Shown: in pieces, positions 42,075-50,532 of the stretch
How the letters are laid out: each line of letters starts with the position of its first letter
Numbering within the stretch: the stretch's first letter is position 1
NCBI RefSeq assembly: GCF_943590815.1
Contig: NZ_CALSBS010000011.1
Coordinates: forward strand, 79,479-143,478
Reading direction: 5' to 3'
Source: Pseudocitrobacter vendiensis
GTDB lineage: Bacteria; Pseudomonadota; Gammaproteobacteria; Enterobacterales; Enterobacteriaceae
DNA: 64,000 nucleotides
Translations under genes and position numbers: made by a program
Notes under the pieces: model-generated
What the model was told of the DNA's origin: nothing
Database searches by the model: none
Seen by the model: only the letters and a program-made list of their open reading frames with translations

Positions 42075-42422
42075 AAATTCTCCTCTAAAACGCGGAATAT
42101 ACCCTACCTGTTAGCGATGAAAAACAGGGTTATGCGGCAACGTCGCAATTAAATGTGATCTCCCGCGCCTTTTATCACAAAAGTGTCGCCACAAACCGGG
42201 TGCATTTTTGCGTTACCAAAATCAAGATAATCAAGAGATTACGAATTACCGCACATCTGTGCTGATGACTGCTACGCACATAAACAAATGTGCAAGAGAA
42301 ATCGCCATTTCATCCCACACAAAGAGTGAAAAATCGCTTTTAAAGCCCCACGTGATGGGGTTATATCAGATCAAGCGGTTAAAAAGCGTATTTGCACATA
42401 TGTGCAGAACCAGGAGGCGGCA
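42075..42422 (+). promoter_or_regulatory. sor operon control region with three candidate SorC operators
   Basis: 348 bp between divergent rluF and sorC. Three inverted repeats share the arms GCACAT / ATGTGC: GCACATCTGTGC (42251-42262), GCACAT-N6-ATGTGC (42276-42293) and the perfect palindrome TGCACATATGTGCA (42393-42406), the last just before the sorC ribosome-binding site. TGTGA and TCACA half-sites at 42154 and 42175 could be CRP-related, but the spacing is wrong for one dimer. The CRP role is not established. Confidence 0.6.
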
Positions 42423-43370
42423 ATGGAAAACAGTGACGATATCCGGTTGATTGTAAAGATTGCCCAACTCTATTACGAACAGGATATGACGCAGGCGCAA
42501 ATCGCGCGTGAGCTGGGAATTTATCGAACGACGATCAGCCGCTTGCTTAAACGAGGCCGCGAGCAGGGTATTGTCACCATCGCTATCAACTATGACTACA
42601 ACGAAAACCTCTGGCTGGAGCAGCAACTGAAGCAAAAGTTTGCCCTGAAAGAAGCCGTGGTGGTGTCGGGGCATGATGAAGAGGAAGACACGCAACTGAC
42701 CGTGATGGGGTTACACGGCGCGCAGTTGCTGGATCGATTGCTGGAGCCGGGCGATATTGTCGGTTTTTCCTGGGGCCGCGCGGTACGCGCTCTGGTCGAA
42801 AATCTACCGCAGGCAGCGCAATCCCGGCAGTTAATCTGTGTACCGATTATCGGTGGGCCATCCGGAAAACTCGAAAGCCGCTATCACGTGAACACATTAA
42901 CCTACGGCGCGGCGGCGAAGCTGAAAGGAGAATCGCATCTCGCAGATTTTCCTGCCCTATTGGATAACCCATTAATTCGTAATGGGATCATGCAGTCTCA
43001 ACACTTTAAAACCATCTCGGCCTACTGGGATAACCTGGATGTTGCGCTGGTAGGGATTGGCTCACCTGCCATTCGCGATGGTGCTAACTGGCATGCATTT
43101 TATGGCGGCGAAGAGAGTGACGACCTGAATACCCGCCAGGTCGCCGGCGATATTTGCTCGCGCTTTTATGATATTCACGGCGTAACGGTCGATACCAATA
43201 TGAGTGAAAAAACACTCTCAATCGAGATGAATAAATTAAAGCAGGCGCGTTATTCCATAGGCATTGCCATGGGCAAAGAAAAATACAGCGGTATTATTGG
43301 CGCACTACGCGGAAAATATATTAATTGTCTGGTAACAAATAGCGACACCGCAGAACTGTTACTGAAATAA
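42423..43370 (+). CDS. sorC: Sorbitol/sorbose operon transcriptional regulator SorC
   Basis: A 315-aa founder of the SorC/DeoR-like family. The N-terminal helix-turn-helix (Q-D-M-T-Q-A-Q-I-A-R-E-L-G-I-Y-R-T-T-I) lies at about 20-40; a sugar-phosphate-binding domain of NagB/RpiA fold covers 60-315, with G-F-S-W-G-R-A-V and I-I-G-G-P-S-G. In Klebsiella it represses the operon and activates it in the presence of L-sorbose. The ATG at 42423 follows CAGGAGGCGG. It is the first gene of the operon. Confidence 0.95.
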   Translation: MENSDDIRLIVKIAQLYYEQDMTQAQIARELGIYRTTISRLLKRGREQGIVTIAINYDYNENLWLEQQLKQKFALKEAVVVSGHDEEEDTQLTVMGLHGAQLLDRLLEPGDIVGFSWGRAVRALVENLPQAAQSRQLICVPIIGGPSGKLESRYHVNTLTYGAAAKLKGESHLADFPALLDNPLIRNGIMQSQHFKTISAYWDNLDVALVGIGSPAIRDGANWHAFYGGEESDDLNTRQVAGDICSRFYDIHGVTVDTNMSEKTLSIEMNKLKQARYSIGIAMGKEKYSGIIGALRGKYINCLVTNSDTAELLLK

Positions 43371-43441
43371 AAAATCTGCCCGACTTAAACCGTAATGAAA
43401 AATTGCGGCGGGCCTCTGTTACCTAAAATCAGGAGTCTGTT

Positions 43442-44248
43442 ATGCAAACGTGGTTAAATTTGCAGGATAAAACCATTATTGTCACCGGCGGCGCATCCGG
43501 CATTGGCCTGGCAATTGTCGAAGAATTATTAGCACAAGGCGCGAATGTACAGATGGCCGATATTCACGGTGGTGACGGTCAATATGAAGGTCATAAAGGT
43601 TATCAGTTCTGGCCGACCGATATTTCCAGCGCTAAAGAGGTGAATCATACGGTGGCCGAAATTATCCAGCGCTTTGGCCGCATCGACGGTCTGGTAAACA
43701 ACGCCGGGGTCAATTTCCCGCGTCTGCTGGTCGATGAAAAAGCGCCTGCCGGGCAATATGAACTCAATGAAGCCGCGTTTGAAAAAATGGTCAATATCAA
43801 CCAGAAAGGCGTTTTTCTGATGTCGCAGGCAGTGGCGCGACAGATGGTCAAACAACACGATGGTGTGATTGTGAATATTTCCTCAGAAAGCGGGCTGGAA
43901 GGCTCTGAGGGTCAGAGCTGTTACGCCGCCACCAAAGCTGCGCTCAATAGCTTCACACGCTCCTGGTCGAAAGAGCTGGGTAAACACGGTATCCGTGTGG
44001 TCGGCATCGCGCCGGGAATTCTGGAAAAAACCGGGCTGCGCACGCCGGAATATGAAGAGGCGCTGGCGTGGACGCGCAATATCACCGTTGAGCAACTGCG
44101 TGAAGGCTACACCAAAAATTCCATTCCTATTGGGCGTTCCGGAAGATTAGCGGAAGTAGCTGATTTTGTTTGTTATCTGCTGTCTGAACGCGCCAGCTAC
44201 ATCACCGGAGTAACCACTAACATCGCGGGCGGTAAAACGCGCGGGTAA
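43442..44248 (+). CDS. sorD: Sorbitol-6-phosphate dehydrogenase SorD
   Basis: A 268-aa short-chain dehydrogenase that oxidises D-glucitol-6-phosphate to fructose-6-phosphate with NAD. The Rossmann motif T-G-G-A-S-G-I-G lies at about 15-22; N-N-A-G near 88; catalytic Ser in S-S-E-S and Y-A-A-T-K (Tyr/Lys) at about 160-165; N-I-A-G-G-K near the C-terminus. The length equals Klebsiella SorD. It is preceded by CAGGAGTCTGTT and lies 71 bp after sorC, with sorF following. Confidence 0.95.
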   Translation: MQTWLNLQDKTIIVTGGASGIGLAIVEELLAQGANVQMADIHGGDGQYEGHKGYQFWPTDISSAKEVNHTVAEIIQRFGRIDGLVNNAGVNFPRLLVDEKAPAGQYELNEAAFEKMVNINQKGVFLMSQAVARQMVKQHDGVIVNISSESGLEGSEGQSCYAATKAALNSFTRSWSKELGKHGIRVVGIAPGILEKTGLRTPEYEEALAWTRNITVEQLREGYTKNSIPIGRSGRLAEVADFVCYLLSERASYITGVTTNIAGGKTRG

Positions 44249-44257
44249 GGAGGCTTT

Positions 44258-44665
44258 ATGGTCAACGCCATTTTTTGCGCCCACGGCAAATTAGCCTGCG
44301 CCATGCTGGAATCGGTTCAGATGGTATACGGCGACGCCAATGTCGAGGCAGTGGAATTTGTGCCCGGCGAGAACGCCGGAGACATCGTGGCAAAGCTGGA
44401 AAAGTTAGTGAGTATTTACAATCAGGACGAGTGGCTGATTGCCGTAGATTTACAATGCGGTAGCCCCTGGAATGCGGCCGCGACGCTTGCAATGCGTAAC
44501 CCGCGCCTGCGGGTGATCAGCGGCCTTTCTCTGCCGCTGGCGCTCGAACTGGTCGATAACCAGGGCAGCATGAACGTTGATGAACTGTGTGAACACCTGA
44601 CGCAAATCGCAACGCAAACCTGCGTTGTCTGGAAACAACTGGAAAAGGCTGAGGAGGATTTCTAA
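44258..44665 (+). CDS. sorF: L-sorbose PTS enzyme IIA (SorF)
   Basis: A 135-aa cytoplasmic EIIA domain of the mannose-class phosphotransferase. The phospho-accepting His9 lies in I-F-C-A-H-G-K-L-A. It accepts phosphate from HPr and passes it to SorB. It has AAGGAGGCTTT upstream, lies 9 bp after sorD, and overlaps sorB by one base. Confidence 0.95.
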   Translation: MVNAIFCAHGKLACAMLESVQMVYGDANVEAVEFVPGENAGDIVAKLEKLVSIYNQDEWLIAVDLQCGSPWNAAATLAMRNPRLRVISGLSLPLALELVDNQGSMNVDELCEHLTQIATQTCVVWKQLEKAEEDF

Positions 44666-45159
44666 TGAACATTACGCTCGCCCGCATTGATGACCGCCTG
44701 ATCCACGGCCAGGTCACCACCGTCTGGTCGAAAGTGGCTAATGCCCAGCGCATTATTATCTGTAATGACGAGGTGTATAACGATGACGTTCGCCGGACAT
44801 TATTGCGTCAGGCCGCACCGCCGGGAATGAAGGTTAACGTGGTCAATATTGAAAAAGCCGTCGCGGTATATCACAACCCCCAATACCAGGACGAAACCGT
44901 ATTCTATCTTTTCACTCGTCCCCAGGATGCCTTAGCGATGGTTCGTCAGGGAGTGAAAATCGGCACCCTGAATATAGGTGGAATGGCCTGGCGGCCTGGC
45001 AAAAAACAGTTAACCAAAGCCGTCTCATTAGATGATGAGGATATTGAGGCATTTAATGAACTGAATAATCTTGGCGTCACACTGGATTTACGCGTTGTAG
45101 CGTCAGATCCTTCTATTAATATTATCGACAAAATAAAAGAGCAATCAGCCACAAATTAA
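44665..45159 (+). CDS. sorB: L-sorbose PTS enzyme IIB (SorB)
   Basis: A 164-aa EIIB of the mannose class. The phosphorylated His14 is in I-D-D-R-L-I-H-G-Q-V, the family signature. Residues 95-110 (I-G-T-L-N-I-G-G-M) form the Rossmann-like core. It phosphorylates L-sorbose during import, giving sorbose-1-phosphate. The start overlaps the sorF stop (TAATG). Confidence 0.96.
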   Translation: MNITLARIDDRLIHGQVTTVWSKVANAQRIIICNDEVYNDDVRRTLLRQAAPPGMKVNVVNIEKAVAVYHNPQYQDETVFYLFTRPQDALAMVRQGVKIGTLNIGGMAWRPGKKQLTKAVSLDDEDIEAFNELNNLGVTLDLRVVASDPSINIIDKIKEQSATN

Positions 45160-45224
45160 ATAATAGCGCCTGTGTACGTATGCTTTAACAGGCAGGGATG
45201 ACGACACTTAAAAGGTGACAAATA

Positions 45225-46022
45225 ATGGAAATAAGTACCCTACAAATCATTGCCATATTTCTTTTTTCCTGTATTGCCGGAATGGGCAGCGTGCTGGATG
45301 AGTTTCAGACTCACCGCCCGCTTATCGCCTGTACGGTCATTGGATTAATCCTTGGCGACATTAAAACCGGGATTATGCTCGGCGGCACACTGGAGCTTAT
45401 TGCGCTCGGCTGGATGAACGTCGGTGCAGCGCAATCTCCGGATTCCGCGCTCGCCAGCATTATCTCCGCCATTCTGGTTATCGTCGGCCAGCAAAGTATC
45501 GCCACGGGCATCGCGATCGCCCTTCCCGTGGCGGCGGCAGGCCAGGTGCTGACGGTCTTCGCCCGCACCATCACCGTGGTGTTCCAGCACGCGGCGGATA
45601 AAGCCGCAGAAGAAGCACGCTTTCGCACCATCGATATTCTGCATGTCTCCGCGCTTGGCGTGCAGGCGCTGCGCGTTGCTATTCCGGCACTGATTGTCTC
45701 GCTGTTCGTCAGCGCCGATATGGTCAGCAATATGCTGAGCGCGATACCGGAATTCGTCACGCGAGGTCTGCAAATCGCAGGCGGCTTTATTGTCGTCGTC
45801 GGCTACGCCATGGTGCTGCGCATGATGGGCGTAAAGTACCTGATGCCCTTCTTTTTCCTTGGCTTTATCGCGGGAGGCTATCTCGACCTCAGCCTGCTGG
45901 CCTTTGGCGGCGTCGGCGTGATTCTCGCGCTGGTCTATATCCAGTTGAATCCGCAGTGGCGTAAGTCCGAACCGCAACCCCAGGCAAATTCCTCCACCGC
46001 CCTTGACCAGCTTGACGACTAA
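45225..46022 (+). CDS. sorA: L-sorbose PTS enzyme IIC (SorA)
   Basis: A 265-aa integral membrane channel of the mannose class, with about seven hydrophobic segments. It has the EIIC signature L-I-A-L-G-W-M-N-V-G-A-A-Q-S-P-D-S-A near residue 60 and ends in a polar tail. It forms the permease with SorM. AAAGGTGAC is the likely ribosome-binding site. It follows sorB after a 65-bp gap. Confidence 0.95.
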   Translation: MEISTLQIIAIFLFSCIAGMGSVLDEFQTHRPLIACTVIGLILGDIKTGIMLGGTLELIALGWMNVGAAQSPDSALASIISAILVIVGQQSIATGIAIALPVAAAGQVLTVFARTITVVFQHAADKAAEEARFRTIDILHVSALGVQALRVAIPALIVSLFVSADMVSNMLSAIPEFVTRGLQIAGGFIVVVGYAMVLRMMGVKYLMPFFFLGFIAGGYLDLSLLAFGGVGVILALVYIQLNPQWRKSEPQPQANSSTALDQLDD

Positions 46023-46033
46023 CGGAGCCCATC

Positions 46034-46858
46034 ATGGAACAGAGAAAAATCACACGCAGCGATCTGGTGAGCATGTTTCTGCGCTCCAACCTGCAACAGG
46101 CGTCCTTCAATTTTGAACGCATTCATGGGCTGGGTTTTTGCTACGACATGATCCCCGCCATCAAGCGCCTGTATCCACTGAAAGAAGACCAGGTTGCCGC
46201 GCTGAAGCGTCACCTCGTGTTCTTCAATACCACTCCAGCCGTGTGTGGCCCGGTCATTGGCGTGACCGCCGCGATGGAAGAAGCGCGCGCCAACGGTGCT
46301 GAAATTGATGACGGCGCCATCAACGGGATCAAAGTTGGCCTGATGGGCCCGTTGGCCGGGGTTGGCGATCCGCTGGTCTGGGGGACCTTACGCCCGATTA
46401 CCGCCGCGCTCGGCGCATCGCTGGCGTTATCCGGCAACATTCTCGGCCCGCTGCTGTTCTTCTTTATTTTCAACGCGGTGCGTCTGGCGATGAAGTGGTA
46501 TGGGCTGCAGCTCGGCTTTCGCAAAGGCGTGAATATTGTCAGCGATATGGGCGGGAATGTGCTGCAAAAACTGACCGAAGGCGCGTCGATTCTTGGCCTG
46601 TTTGTGATGGGGGTGCTGGTCACCAAATGGACGTCAATCAATGTACCGTTGGTGGTTTCACAAACGCCTGCCGCAGACGGCTCCACCGTCACCATGACCG
46701 TGCAGAACATTCTCGACCAACTTTGCCCTGGTTTGCTGGCGCTCGGTCTGACACTGCTGATGGTGCGTCTGCTCAACAAAAAAATTAACCCCGTATGGCT
46801 GATCTTCGCCCTGTTTGGCTTAGGGATTATCGGCAATGCGCTGGGCTTCCTGTCCTGA
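46034..46858 (+). CDS. sorM: L-sorbose PTS enzyme IID (SorM)
   Basis: A 274-aa EIID subunit of the mannose class. It starts I-T-R-S-D-L-V-S-M-F-L-R-S, has the EIID motif M-G-P-L-A-G-V-G-D-P-L-V-W-G-T-L-R (about 97-113), and C-terminal hydrophobic helices ending A-L-G-F-L-S. It is required with SorA for sugar translocation. It lies 11 bp after sorA. Confidence 0.95.
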   Translation: MEQRKITRSDLVSMFLRSNLQQASFNFERIHGLGFCYDMIPAIKRLYPLKEDQVAALKRHLVFFNTTPAVCGPVIGVTAAMEEARANGAEIDDGAINGIKVGLMGPLAGVGDPLVWGTLRPITAALGASLALSGNILGPLLFFFIFNAVRLAMKWYGLQLGFRKGVNIVSDMGGNVLQKLTEGASILGLFVMGVLVTKWTSINVPLVVSQTPAADGSTVTMTVQNILDQLCPGLLALGLTLLMVRLLNKKINPVWLIFALFGLGIIGNALGFLS

Positions 46859-46909
46859 TTCTTCGCCCCGGCGCAACTGACGGGGCCATCGCTCAACATG
46901 AGGTGGTTT

Positions 46910-48139
46910 ATGAAAACAACAGCTCTGCGTCTTTACGGTAAACGTGACCTGCGTCTGGAAACCTTTGACCTTCCTGAAATGCAGGAAGATGAAATTCTGG
47001 CGACAGTGGTCACCGACAGCCTGTGTCTTTCCTCCTGGAAAGAGGCCAATCTGGGTGAAAACCATAAAAAAGTACCCGACGATGTGGCAACCCATCCGAT
47101 CATCATCGGCCATGAGTTTTGCGGCGATATTCTGGTCGTGGGTAAAAAATGGCAGCACAAGTTTCAGCCCGGCCAGCGCTATGTGATTCAGGCCAACCTG
47201 CAACTGCCCGATCGCCCGGACTGCCCCGGCTACTCCTTCCCGTGGGTGGGTGGTGAAGCGACGCATGTGGTTATCCCGAACGAGGTCATGGAACAGGATT
47301 GCCTGCTGGCATACGAAGGCGAGACCTACTTTGAAGGCTCGTTGGTCGAGCCGCTCTCCTGCGTAATTGGCGCGTTCAACGCCAATTATCATCTGCAGGA
47401 AGGCACCTATAACCACAAGATGGGGATTCGCCCACAGGGACGCACGCTGATCCTCGGCGGCACCGGACCAATGGGACTGTTGGCGATTGACTACGCGCTG
47501 CATGGGCCGGTGAATCCATCGCTGTTAATCGTCACCGATACTAATAACGACAAGCTGAGCTACGCGCGCAAACACTATCCGTCAGAGCCGCAAACGTTGA
47601 TTCACTATCTCAATGCCGCCGAGGCCTCGTACGAGACGTTAATGGCACTGAGCGGCGGCCACGGCTTCGACGATATTTTCGTTTTCGTGCCCAATGAAGG
47701 GTTGGTTACCCTCGCCTCTTCGCTGCTGGCAGCCGACGGTTGTATGAACTTCTTCGCCGGGCCGCAGGATAAACACTTCAGCGCGCCGATTAATTTCTAC
47801 GATGTGCATTATGCATTTACCCACTACGTGGGCACGTCGGGCGGCAATACCGACGACATGCGCGCAGCGGTCAAACTGATTGAAGAGAAAAAAGTGCAGG
47901 CCGCAAAAGTGGTAACACATATTCTCGGGCTGAATGCCGCTGGCGAAACTACGCTCGAATTGCCTGCCGTCGGCGGTGGGAAAAAGCTGGTGTATACCGG
48001 AAAATATCTGCCGCTGACGTCACTCACACAGATTCAGGATGAAGAACTGGCGGCGATTCTGGCGCGTCATCAGGGAGTCTGGTCCGGCGAGGCGGAGCAA
48101 TACCTGCTCGCGCATGCAGAGGCGATTACCCATGATTAA
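46910..48139 (+). CDS. sorE: L-sorbose-1-phosphate reductase SorE
   Basis: A 409-aa zinc-type medium-chain dehydrogenase that reduces L-sorbose-1-phosphate to D-glucitol-6-phosphate with NAD(P)H. G-H-E-F-C-G-D at about 67-73 carries a zinc-site residue, and the Rossmann motif G-G-T-G-P-M-G-L-L lies at about 183-191. The start M-K-T-T-A-L-R-L-Y at 46910 has GAGGTGG upstream; a nearby in-frame ATG at 46898 is less well placed. Its stop overlaps the next gene by eight bases. Confidence 0.95.
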   Translation: MKTTALRLYGKRDLRLETFDLPEMQEDEILATVVTDSLCLSSWKEANLGENHKKVPDDVATHPIIIGHEFCGDILVVGKKWQHKFQPGQRYVIQANLQLPDRPDCPGYSFPWVGGEATHVVIPNEVMEQDCLLAYEGETYFEGSLVEPLSCVIGAFNANYHLQEGTYNHKMGIRPQGRTLILGGTGPMGLLAIDYALHGPVNPSLLIVTDTNNDKLSYARKHYPSEPQTLIHYLNAAEASYETLMALSGGHGFDDIFVFVPNEGLVTLASSLLAADGCMNFFAGPQDKHFSAPINFYDVHYAFTHYVGTSGGNTDDMRAAVKLIEEKKVQAAKVVTHILGLNAAGETTLELPAVGGGKKLVYTGKYLPLTSLTQIQDEELAAILARHQGVWSGEAEQYLLAHAEAITHD

Positions 48140-48944
48140 TCGCGATACTCAACTCTGTATGTCGCTGGCCGGCCGCCCCGGTAACTTCGGCACGCGTTTT
48201 CACAACTATCTGTATGAAAAGCTGGGGCTGAATTTCATCTATAAAGCCTTCACTACCCAGGATATTGCAGCGGCGGTGAAAGGCGTGCGCGCGTTGGGTA
48301 TTCGTGGCTGCGCCGTGTCGATGCCGTTTAAAGAAAGCTGCATGCCTTTTCTTGACGCGATCGATCCGTCAGCAAAGGTTATTGATTCAGTGAATACCAT
48401 CGTGAATGACGACGGCAAACTAACCGGGTTCAACACTGACTATATCGCGGTGAAAAGCCTGATTACCCACCACCAGCTCAATACCGCCGCACGCGTGATG
48501 ATTCGCGGTAGCGGTGGTATGGGCAAAGCGGTGATTGCCGCCTTTCGTGACGCAGGCTTTACGGATGTCGTCATCGCCGCGCGCAACCGCGAGAGCGGCC
48601 CGATGCTGGCGAAGCAGTATGGGTTTCAGTGGCAACCACTGCCGGAGGGTATCGCCTGCGATATCCTGGTCAACGTGACGCCAGTCGGCATGAACGGTGG
48701 TAAAGAGAGCCATGAGTTGGCCTTTAGCGAAGCGATGGTCTCTACGGCAAGCGTCGTTTTTGATGTTGTGGCCTTGCCGCCGGAAACGCCGCTCATTCGC
48801 CTGGCGCAACAGCTTTATAAACAGCCGATTAGCGGCGCGGAGGTGATTGCCTTGCAGGCCGTTGAGCAATTCGCGATGTATACCGGCGTGCGACCCGATG
48901 CGCAGTTGATTGCGCAAGCAGCAAGGTTTGCGCGAGAAGGATGA
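48132..48944 (+). CDS. Shikimate dehydrogenase-like protein of the sor operon
   Basis: A 270-aa AroE-superfamily NAD(P) oxidoreductase. The N-terminal substrate domain has C-M-S-L-A-G-R-P, V-S-M-P-F-K-E-S (catalytic Lys) and G-F-N-T-D-Y-I-A (catalytic Asp). The Rossmann domain has R-G-S-G-G-M-G-K-A-V at about 120-129; the C-terminal G-A-E-V-I-A-L-Q-A-V-E-Q-F follows. The pattern C-M-S-L-A and the gap positions suggest the SDH-L type (Haemophilus HI0607-like) rather than true AroE. The start ATG lies within the last codons of sorE (ATGATTAA overlap), so it is translationally coupled to sorbose genes. Its substrate is unknown. Confidence 0.8.
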   Translation: MINRDTQLCMSLAGRPGNFGTRFHNYLYEKLGLNFIYKAFTTQDIAAAVKGVRALGIRGCAVSMPFKESCMPFLDAIDPSAKVIDSVNTIVNDDGKLTGFNTDYIAVKSLITHHQLNTAARVMIRGSGGMGKAVIAAFRDAGFTDVVIAARNRESGPMLAKQYGFQWQPLPEGIACDILVNVTPVGMNGGKESHELAFSEAMVSTASVVFDVVALPPETPLIRLAQQLYKQPISGAEVIALQAVEQFAMYTGVRPDAQLIAQAARFAREG

Positions 48945-48951
48945 GCGACAT

Positions 48952-48971
48952 GAGCGCCTTAACAGGCGCTC
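48952..48971. terminator. Hairpin at the convergent end of the sor operon and ccdB
   Basis: GAGCGCC / GGCGCTC with loop TTAACA just after the aroE-like gene, reaching the ccdB stop codon. The weak T-run makes this a moderate terminator. Confidence 0.5.
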
Positions 48972-49285
48972 TAATATCCGTTCAGGATAAAATCTATCGC
49001 ATCTCGCAACATCAGCCTTTCAGATGTCAGGTCTGCCGCGCATTCGCCCAGTTCTTTCGCGGTAATGCTCCCCATCATATGCATCATAACCGCATATGGT
49101 TGTCCGCAAATCTTCACGATGGGGCAAACCTTGGCTGGCGGTTTGCCCGGCAGTTGCTGCAATGGGACGACGGGAGCAACCAAAACATGCCTTAATACGT
49201 TCGCGATGGGATGCTGCAAGTTAATCAAATACGGATACGCTTTTTTCCCACTCCCGATATTTTCGTAGGCACAGAATTGCTCCAT
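48971..49285 (-). CDS. ccdB: CcdB-type gyrase-poisoning toxin
   Basis: A 104-aa protein of the CcdB fold. It starts M-E-Q-F-C-A-Y-E-N, contains L-I-N-L-Q-H-P-I-A-N-V (the typical L-x-D-x-Q-x-x-x-x-x family region), R-H-V-L-V-A-P-V-V-P-L at about 32-42, and ends A-I-D-F-I-L-N-G-Y, aligning with F-plasmid CcdB's C-terminus A-I-N-L-M-F-W-G-I. CcdB traps DNA gyrase on DNA. Start and stop overlap: the ATG shares one base with the ccdA stop (TGATG). It is the second gene of the pair, as in F. Confidence 0.87.
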   Translation of the reverse strand: MEQFCAYENIGSGKKAYPYLINLQHPIANVLRHVLVAPVVPLQQLPGKPPAKVCPIVKICGQPYAVMMHMMGSITAKELGECAADLTSERLMLRDAIDFILNGY

Positions 49286-49521
49286 CAGAACGACCTTTGA
49301 AAATCGCTGAACGAACCGTTCTCATCAACCCATTGGTTAACGGACTCAATTGAATCTTTATTCTCCTGCAGCCACGTCTCTCTTTTATTTTCGCGAAATT
49401 TCTCGAGAAGCGCTTCGGTTAACACTGCTGACAGATTAATCTTCAACTTGCGTGCTTCTTCCAAAATCTCTGGTGACAAAGAAACGTTTACGGATTTTTT
49501 GATGCCCGATGTCGTGCGCAT
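49285..49521 (-). CDS. ccdA: CcdA-type antitoxin
   Basis: A 78-aa antitoxin. The N-terminal ribbon-helix-helix K-K-S-V-N-V-S-L-S-P-E-I-L-E-E-A-R-K at about 7-24 binds DNA; the C-terminal part (W-L-Q-E-N-K-D-S-I-E-S-V-N-Q-W to G-S-F-S-D-F-Q-R-S-F) is the CcdB-binding tail, ending like chromosomal O157-type CcdA (S-D-E-Y-R-S-F). The start chosen is M-R-T-T-S-G at 49519-49521, behind ATGGGGG; a longer frame begins at 49578. Promoter and autoregulatory sites should lie in the AT-rich 49522-49650. Confidence 0.85.
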   Translation of the reverse strand: MRTTSGIKKSVNVSLSPEILEEARKLKINLSAVLTEALLEKFRENKRETWLQENKDSIESVNQWVDENGSFSDFQRSF

Positions 49522-49760
49522 AATAACCCCCATAATAATGCGCATGTTTTGCCTTAGAGTAGCGTAATTTGTGTTCATTTTCTAATCCCTTTTCTTTGTG
49601 ATTGAGCAAAAAATAAACCTCTTATTTCAATCTGTCACACGTGTTATCTCAATCCTGCGAGCGTCTTTCCAGAACTCCGTGAACCCCGTCAGCGAGTCTT
49701 ATTACCCGGCGTGATAGCATAGTCATCAACCCCTTAATTCCCTGATTGTCTGGAGAAAGA

Positions 49761-50450
49761 ATGGAACTGCTGCTGTTAAGTAACTCGACGCTACCGGGTA
49801 AAGCCTGGCTGGAACATGCGCTACCGCTGATTCGTGGCGCGCTAAACGGTCGCCGTTCGGCGGTATTTATTCCCTTCGCGGGCGTAACGCAAACGTGGGA
49901 CGCCTACACCGCAAAAACGGCGGCAGTCTTTGAGCCGATGGGCGTGTCGGTCGTCGGAATCCATAACGCCGCCGATCCCGTCGCCGCCATTAACAATGCT
50001 GATCTGGTGATTGTCGGCGGCGGGAATACCTTCCAGTTGCTGAAAGAGAGCCGCGAGCGTGGGTTGCTGGCGCCGATTGTTGATGTGGTGAAGCGCGGCG
50101 CGCTCTACATCGGTTGGAGCGCCGGCTCAAATCTGGCTTGCCCAACCATTCGTACCACCAATGATATGCCGATTGTCGATCCGCAAGGTTTTGATGCGCT
50201 CGGGCTGTTCCCGCTGCAAATTAACCCGCACTTTACCAATGCACTGCCGGAAGGACACCAGGGGGAAACGCGCGAGCAACGCATCCGCGAACTGCTGGTT
50301 GCCGCACCGGAACTGACGGTAATTGGTTTACCGGAGGGTAACTGGATTCAGGTGAGCGGTGAAGTCGCGACGCTTGGTGGGCCAAATACCAACTATCTGT
50401 TTAAAGCGGGTGAAGAGGCGGTGCCACTGGAGGCTGGACACCGTTTGTAA
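49761..50450 (+). CDS. pepE: Alpha-aspartyl dipeptidase PepE
   Basis: A 229-aa S51-family peptidase hydrolysing Asp-X dipeptides in the cytoplasm. The nucleophile Ser120 is in I-G-W-S-A-G-S-N. Other family residues are D-M-P-I-V-D-P (about 131-137) and N-P-H-F (about 155-158) with the catalytic His. The start M-E-L-L-L-L-S-N is at 49761 with TGGAGAAAG upstream. The length equals E. coli PepE. Confidence 0.96.
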   Translation: MELLLLSNSTLPGKAWLEHALPLIRGALNGRRSAVFIPFAGVTQTWDAYTAKTAAVFEPMGVSVVGIHNAADPVAAINNADLVIVGGGNTFQLLKESRERGLLAPIVDVVKRGALYIGWSAGSNLACPTIRTTNDMPIVDPQGFDALGLFPLQINPHFTNALPEGHQGETREQRIRELLVAAPELTVIGLPEGNWIQVSGEVATLGGPNTNYLFKAGEEAVPLEAGHRL

Positions 50451-50458
50451 AGAATGTT

Positions 50459-50521
50459 GCCGGATGCGCTGCGCGGATACGGCCTACAGATTGTAGGCTG
50501 GATAAGCGCAGCGCATCCGGC
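50459..50521. repeat. REP/BIME between pepE and yjbB
   Basis: GCCGGATGCGCTGCGCGGAT then ACGGCCTACAG, followed by the inverted unit GTAGGCTGGATAAGCGCAGC and GCATCCGGC. Two opposite REP units serve the convergent gene ends. Confidence 0.85.
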
Positions 50522-50532
50522 GTCAAAACGTA

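Noticed and set aside
42154..42179. CRP site upstream of sorC
   Set aside because: TGTGA and TCACA half-sites are present but 16 bp apart instead of 6, so they do not form one CRP dimer site.
42423..48944. Sorbose operon as a mobile island
   Set aside because: Base composition resembles the surroundings and there is no integrase, tRNA site or direct repeat at the borders; only its patchy occurrence suggests gain or loss.
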